Assembly: GCA_003315675.1 (NCBI GenBank)
Contig: NIZU01000011.1
Coordinates: 1 to 8,821, forward strand
Length of the DNA stretch: 8,821 nt
Direction of reading: 5' to 3'
Origin: Methanocorpusculum sp. MCE
GTDB taxonomy: Archaea > Halobacteriota > Methanomicrobia > Methanomicrobiales > Methanocorpusculaceae
Made by a program: the position numbers and the translations under genes. How positions within the stretch are numbered: position 1 is the stretch's first letter; every line of letters begins with the position of its first letter. Below the pieces are notes generated by a model, which was not told the origin of the DNA, did not search any database, and saw only the letters and a list, made by a program, of their open reading frames with translations. This document shows positions 5,135-8,821 of the stretch, one piece after another.

Positions 5135-6154
5135 ATGTTCAAGTTTGAAAAAGAACAGCAGGTCTTTGACTTTAATGGAACGAAGATTGGTGGACAGCCC
5201 GGAGAGTATCCACGTGTGCTTTCACCATCCATCTTCTACAACAAACACGAGATCGTCTTAAACGATCACACCGGTGAGATTGACAAAGCAAAAGCAGAAG
5301 CACTCTGGAACCGCTGTCAGGAACTTTCTGACATTACCGGCAACAAGTACTTCCTCCAGATCCTCGCAGAACACGCTGAGGCATTTGAGTCGTATTTCTC
5401 CTGGTTCGACAGTATCGACAACAAGACCGCTTTCCTGATGGACTCCTCTGCTCCGGCAGCACTTGTCCACGCAACCAAATACGTTACGGAAATTGGTCTT
5501 GCAGACCGCGCTATCTACAACTCGATCAACGGTTCAATCCTGCCGGAAAATATTCAGGCACTTGCAGAGTCCGATGTGAACTCCGCAATCGTTCTGGCAT
5601 TCAACCCCGGAGACTCAACCGTTGCCGGTCGTGAGAAAGCACTCGTCGACGGCGGTGTCGCAGGTCAGGCAAAAGGTATGCTTCAGATCGCAGAAGAATG
5701 TGGTATCACCCGCCCGATTCTCGACACTGCAGCAACTCCCCTTGGTCTCGGCTCGTTCGGTTCCTACCGTGAAATCCTTGCATGCAAGGCAATTCACGGT
5801 ATGCCGACCGGTGGTGCATACCACAACATGACTGTGTCCTGGACCTGGCTGAAACGCTGGAGAAAGAACATTCACGAGCAGTACGCAGACAAGCCGCTCC
5901 TTGCAGAGCAGATGTTCCACCACCACTACGGCGGCATCGAAGGCGTCCGTCAGGCTGCATGGTCTTCACCGGATATCGGCTGTAACATTATGGCAATGAC
6001 TCTTGGTGCAGACTTAATCATGTACGGTCCAATCGAGAACATGGAAGGCGCCGCAACTGCAGCAGCATTCTCCGACATCGTTCTTGCCGAAGCTTTCAGA
6101 GACTTCGGCGGAACCATCGGCGTCGAAGACGGCCCGATTTCCAAACTCGTTTAA
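5135..6154 (+). CDS. mtrH: Methyl-H4MPT:coenzyme M methyltransferase subunit H
   Basis: MtrH is the soluble, peripheral subunit that binds methyl-tetrahydromethanopterin and methylates the corrinoid of MtrA; the family has a TIM-barrel methyltransferase fold. The start MFKFEKEQQV and GTKIGGQPGEYPRVL (15-29) are typical. Also seen are FLMDSSAP (100-107), YNSING (128-133), AIVLAFNPGDSTV (151-163), ILDTAATPLG (195-204), GMPTGGAYHN (222-231) and GADLIMYGPIE (291-301). There is no membrane segment. At 339 residues it is longer than the roughly 310-316 I remember; the extra residues appear to sit around 248-280 and include HHHYGG (262-267). GAGGTG (5124-5129) is five bases before ATG. It is the last gene of the operon, followed by a terminator. 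Confidence 0.96.
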   Translation: MFKFEKEQQVFDFNGTKIGGQPGEYPRVLSPSIFYNKHEIVLNDHTGEIDKAKAEALWNRCQELSDITGNKYFLQILAEHAEAFESYFSWFDSIDNKTAFLMDSSAPAALVHATKYVTEIGLADRAIYNSINGSILPENIQALAESDVNSAIVLAFNPGDSTVAGREKALVDGGVAGQAKGMLQIAEECGITRPILDTAATPLGLGSFGSYREILACKAIHGMPTGGAYHNMTVSWTWLKRWRKNIHEQYADKPLLAEQMFHHHYGGIEGVRQAAWSSPDIGCNIMAMTLGADLIMYGPIENMEGAATAAAFSDIVLAEAFRDFGGTIGVEDGPISKLV

Positions 6155-6166
6155 AATTAAAAACCG

Positions 6167-6207
6167 GAGGGGGATTTTTCCCCTCAACCTGTTTTACACT
6201 ATTTTTT
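6167..6207 (+). terminator. Terminator at the end of the mtr operon
   Basis: GAGGGG (6167-6172) pairs with CCCCTC (6180-6185) around a loop containing TTTTT. Then come T-rich GTTTTACACTA and a T6 run (6202-6207). The position 13 bases after the mtrH stop fits the end of the operon transcript. Confidence 0.75.
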
Positions 6208-6234
6208 CGGTCAGTTCCTTTTCGCATCAGAAGA

Positions 6235-6243
6235 AATACATAG
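6235..6243 (+). promoter_or_regulatory. Candidate TATA box of the TPR-protein gene
   Basis: AAATACATA lies with its centre about 29 bases before ATG 6268. In archaea transcription starts about 25 bases after the box, so the mRNA would be nearly leaderless. This would explain why no GGAGG-like site precedes the gene, unlike every mtr gene. Confidence 0.35.
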
Positions 6244-6267
6244 CCTGACAACTAAACACTGGTAATT

Positions 6268-8421
6268 ATGCGTGTCCGTGAGGGGAACCTAACACAGCAG
6301 TACTTCTGCGATTATCTGACATTGTTTGCCGGTGATGCATCCGCAAAGGAATCAGGTCATGAAGAAATTGTTTTGTCCAACCTTTTTCTGCATCGAATGA
6401 GTGTTGATGGCGGATTTCATGCACGAGTACTCTTTGCAATTCTCGGACACGGATCAGATAAATCTCTCCTCCTCGATCTTTTCAAAGAAGTTTCCGGCGA
6501 AGCGTATGCTCCTCTCCCACTCGACGAATGGCTGAAATCAGCGTATGAGTCTGCAGTACAGAGCGCAGACCCGACTCGGAAAATCGCTCTCGCCGCTCTA
6601 CTTCGTTCGCAGATATCCGGAACAAATATGGCTGCAGAGATCGTTTCCGCGTATAAAAGCCCGTATCCCGAGAGCTGGTGGCAGTTTCAAAGCCGCAGGC
6701 TGACGGTTGAAGAGATCGAAAATCCCGACCTTTATTTTGGCGTTGGCCGCCGTCCATTCTGGCATTCATTTCCGCTCGATGAGTATGCTGCCGTACTTGG
6801 CGGTGCCGAAACATTGCCTCCCGAGGTCATTTACGATATCATCATCTGCGTTGCCGGAGCCTGGTTCTCCACGCTGACCCGCGAAGAAAAAATCATCTGG
6901 CTGAATATGCCAAGGACAACACCCGATGAATGGGCAAAGTTCGCCTCCCCCCTCCTGACCCTTGAGAAGCCGGGTCCTGCATTATCCACGGCAAACTGGC
7001 TGTATGCCTCGGGAAATCATGATGCAGCTCTCGACCTGTATGCAAACATCACGCTTGCTTTCCCGCAGACACCGGTAGAAAGGCCGGCATTCGAACTCAT
7101 GGGTGCTATTCTGTCAGAGTTCGGTGACTTCGATTACTCTTTCGAGTCTTATAAAAGCGCCTTCCTTCTCGCCAGAAACGAAGGTCCCTACGAGACCGCT
7201 GTCGGTCTGAAAAATCTCTGCGAAGTCGGAGAAGATCTCGGAGAGGATATGCGGGATTATTACATCCGTATCGCATCGATCGCGGAAGAACTCCCTTCTC
7301 CCGACCGGGTGAGACTCTACTTCGATCTCGCTTCATCTGCCAGAAAAAAATATAATTATCTGGATGAGTATGCCTATCTTGAACGCATCATCAGCGAAGA
7401 TGGTGTTGAGGAATCGCTCTTTTCCAGAGCAATGTCCCGAATCTCCGAGATGAACCTGGCATTGGATATCGATGGAAAACCCGACAATGCTGTTCCTCGG
7501 GAAAAAGATATCCGTGAACAGGCGGAGATACTGACTGCAAGAGGGGATGCCGCCTATTTCGGGTTCGATCCCGTATGTGCTTTGTTCTGGTACAATAGAT
7601 CGGACGCGATAAGCGGTGAGAATTCCTCCGCAAAAAAGTTCCAGGCGGCCGTCGCTGCTGGTTTGTATGCTGAAGCAAAAGAGTATGCCTCCGCGCCTGC
7701 AGGAAATGCCGAGGTCATGATCATGGGAGATACCCCCGTGCATATCGCGGCCCGTGAACTTCACACTGCCGTCACGGATGCATGGAAAGCCGGGAAGGAT
7801 ATCCAGCCGATCATCAGCCCGGTTTTGTCAATGCTTTCCCGCGAAGACCGAATGCTTGTCTGTGATATTCTCACAGACCGTTCGACCCGCGACGATGAAA
7901 AGGCGCTGGTATGTTCCGGGATCGGGGGTTCTTACATCTCACTTGGAATGCCGGAGGAAGCACGTCAGATGTTCCGTCTGGCTCTCCGTGCCAATCCCTC
8001 CAATCCGGTTCGTGCCCGTATTTTCTCGGAGATAGGGATGCTGGAGTATGAAACCGGCAATTATGATGCATCATCGGAAGCGTATCTATCTGCATTAAAA
8101 ATGAACGAACGGTTCCCTGCAGCATGGGCAGGTCTTGCAAAGGCATGCATATATCAGGCCAAATATCAGGAGGCATTGGCTGCGCTTGAAAATGCAATCA
8201 GACATCATCCGGTCAATACCGCCTATCAGGAGATGCGTAAAGCCGTCAAGGCAGTAATCGAACACCCGCGCGATGAAACGGCCGACCGGCTTTTTGCTCT
8301 CAACGAAAAGGGAGGACTGCCTGCGGCGGCAGCTCTCTACTCGGAAAAATCAGTGACGGGCTTTCAAAAAGAGGCTTGGAATGTAACATCTGTAGAAGAT
8401 GTTCTTCAGTTCAGAGAGTGA
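6268..8421 (+). CDS. TPR-repeat protein of unknown function
   Basis: A 717-residue protein with no signal peptide or membrane helix, so probably cytoplasmic. Helical repeats of the tetratricopeptide type are clearest at about 544-577 (SYISLGMPEEARQMFRLAL with NPSN), 582-615 (EIGMLEYETGNYDASSEAYL) and 617-650 (AWAGLAKACIYQAKYQEALA). Weaker ones are at about 240-273 (ASGNHDAALDLYANI) and 274-307. The N-terminal 230 residues are mainly helical and rich in Trp, Phe and acidic residues; I recognise no domain. TPR arrays usually serve protein-protein contacts, and no enzyme motif is visible. It is separated from mtrH by a terminator and lacks a ribosome binding site, so it is likely an independent gene. 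A role related to methanogenesis would be a guess from position alone. Confidence 0.88.
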   Translation: MRVREGNLTQQYFCDYLTLFAGDASAKESGHEEIVLSNLFLHRMSVDGGFHARVLFAILGHGSDKSLLLDLFKEVSGEAYAPLPLDEWLKSAYESAVQSADPTRKIALAALLRSQISGTNMAAEIVSAYKSPYPESWWQFQSRRLTVEEIENPDLYFGVGRRPFWHSFPLDEYAAVLGGAETLPPEVIYDIIICVAGAWFSTLTREEKIIWLNMPRTTPDEWAKFASPLLTLEKPGPALSTANWLYASGNHDAALDLYANITLAFPQTPVERPAFELMGAILSEFGDFDYSFESYKSAFLLARNEGPYETAVGLKNLCEVGEDLGEDMRDYYIRIASIAEELPSPDRVRLYFDLASSARKKYNYLDEYAYLERIISEDGVEESLFSRAMSRISEMNLALDIDGKPDNAVPREKDIREQAEILTARGDAAYFGFDPVCALFWYNRSDAISGENSSAKKFQAAVAAGLYAEAKEYASAPAGNAEVMIMGDTPVHIAARELHTAVTDAWKAGKDIQPIISPVLSMLSREDRMLVCDILTDRSTRDDEKALVCSGIGGSYISLGMPEEARQMFRLALRANPSNPVRARIFSEIGMLEYETGNYDASSEAYLSALKMNERFPAAWAGLAKACIYQAKYQEALAALENAIRHHPVNTAYQEMRKAVKAVIEHPRDETADRLFALNEKGGLPAAAALYSEKSVTGFQKEAWNVTSVEDVLQFRE

Positions 8422-8428
8422 TCTCTCT
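8413..8428. repeat. Short inverted repeat between convergent genes
   Basis: AGAGAG (8413-8418) and CTCTCT (8423-8428) form a 6-bp stem with a TGAT loop that contains most of the TPR gene's stop codon. It might be a shared weak terminator, but no T-tract follows on either strand. The sequence is low in complexity, so chance is possible. Confidence 0.3.
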
Positions 8429-8436
8429 ATTACTCT

Positions 8437-8640
8437 TCACGTACGGTGAACAGTTTTTTCATCCGGCGTGTCAAGCATAACCTGCAGTAATTCATTCTGG
8501 ATCTCAGTGTGTCGCCTGATTTCATCTTCAGTCGCGGTTTTTGCCGAGATTTTTCCTTTTAACATGTGCAGTTCATCGCTTGTGACCTTTGTTCCCGGGA
8601 TATCATCAATGAATAATTTGCTGCCGTCCGGTTTTTCCAA
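8437..8640 (-). CDS. Hypothetical protein, N-terminus uncertain (possibly a pseudogene remnant)
   Basis: On the - strand a frame ends at TGA (8439-8437), 15 bases from the convergent TPR gene. Reading from TTG 8640 gives 67 residues: acidic, with a helical segment (DELHMLKGKISAKTATEDE, then RRHTEIQNELLQVML). The frame stays open and looks protein-like for 31 more codons upstream, to 8733 (LKQTLDLRTHPERLIVEDTN, then VSFILEKPDGS), where an in-frame TAG (8736-8734) blocks it. There is no ATG or GTG in the open stretch and no ribosome site before the TTG. Beyond the TAG the same frame is open again to the end of the window. Either a rare start is used, or this is a gene broken by a stop mutation. 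I do not recognise the family. Confidence 0.4.
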   Translation of the reverse strand: MEKPDGSKLFIDDIPGTKVTSDELHMLKGKISAKTATEDEIRRHTEIQNELLQVMLDTPDEKTVHRT

Positions 8641-8821
8641 AATGAAACTGACGGTATTTGTGTCTTCTACGATAAGCCGTTCCGGGTGGGTCCGTAAATC
8701 GAGTGTCTGTTTGAGGGCATTGAATATTGCGTTCTATATGACACACCCATTCCGCTCACCGTGACACAACAAGTCCGCTGAAATGATACAAGAATTCCGC
8801 ACATGACCCGCACAGATTCCT
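8641..8821. other. Right end of the window, no firm gene
   Basis: It holds the possible upstream part of the - strand frame described at 8437-8640, including the in-frame stop at 8734-8736. A + strand frame through here has the composition of a shadow frame. No RNA gene, repeat or clear promoter was seen. Confidence 0.4.

Noticed and set aside
8468..8764. 98-residue + strand frame opposite the - strand gene
   Set aside because: It is rich in Ser, Cys, Phe and Val in the way shadow frames are, has no ribosome site, and the opposite strand has the better protein character.

Overview
This window is a methanogenic archaeon's energy-conservation locus. It opens with the last codons of a gene whose C-terminus matches methyl-coenzyme M reductase alpha (mcrA). 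It then carries a complete operon for the sodium-pumping N5-methyl-tetrahydromethanopterin:coenzyme M methyltransferase (Mtr) in the order mtrE-D-C-B-A-F-(A-G fusion)-H. Mtr moves a methyl group from methyl-tetrahydromethanopterin to coenzyme M, and MCR then reduces the product to methane. The mcr-then-mtr order, the TATA-type promoters and the strong GAGGTG/GGAGG ribosome binding sites (complementary to the archaeal 16S 3' end) all fit Euryarchaeota. I would guess a hydrogenotrophic member of the Methanomicrobiales, possibly Methanocorpusculum, but this is recall and not proof.

Layout. Bases 1-69 are the mcrA 3' end, followed at once by a hairpin and T-tract terminator (69-97). Bases 98-518 are an AT-rich intergenic region with candidate TATA boxes and a perfect 8-bp inverted repeat just before the likely mtr promoter. 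Bases 519-6154 are the mtr operon on the + strand, with gaps of 1-17 bases and a good ribosome binding site before each gene. A terminator lies at 6167-6207. Bases 6268-8421 encode a 717-residue soluble TPR-repeat protein of unknown function, apparently with its own promoter. Bases 8437-8640 (open to 8733) encode the C-terminal part of an unrecognised protein on the - strand, convergent with the TPR gene and lacking a convincing start.

Main point of interest. The place of mtrG is taken by a gene encoding a second complete MtrA corrinoid domain, about 85% identical to the first over 170 residues and keeping the cobalt-ligand histidine, fused directly to an MtrG membrane-anchor domain. If both products enter the complex, each protomer would carry two corrinoid heads. 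Other departures are a 47-residue N-terminal extension of MtrD with an extra membrane helix, and an apparent insertion of about 25 residues in MtrH. How the parts work together: MtrH demethylates methyl-tetrahydromethanopterin, the corrinoid on MtrA (and possibly on the MtrA-MtrG fusion) carries the methyl group, MtrC/D/E form the membrane sodium channel and coenzyme M side, and MtrB/F/G are small anchors.
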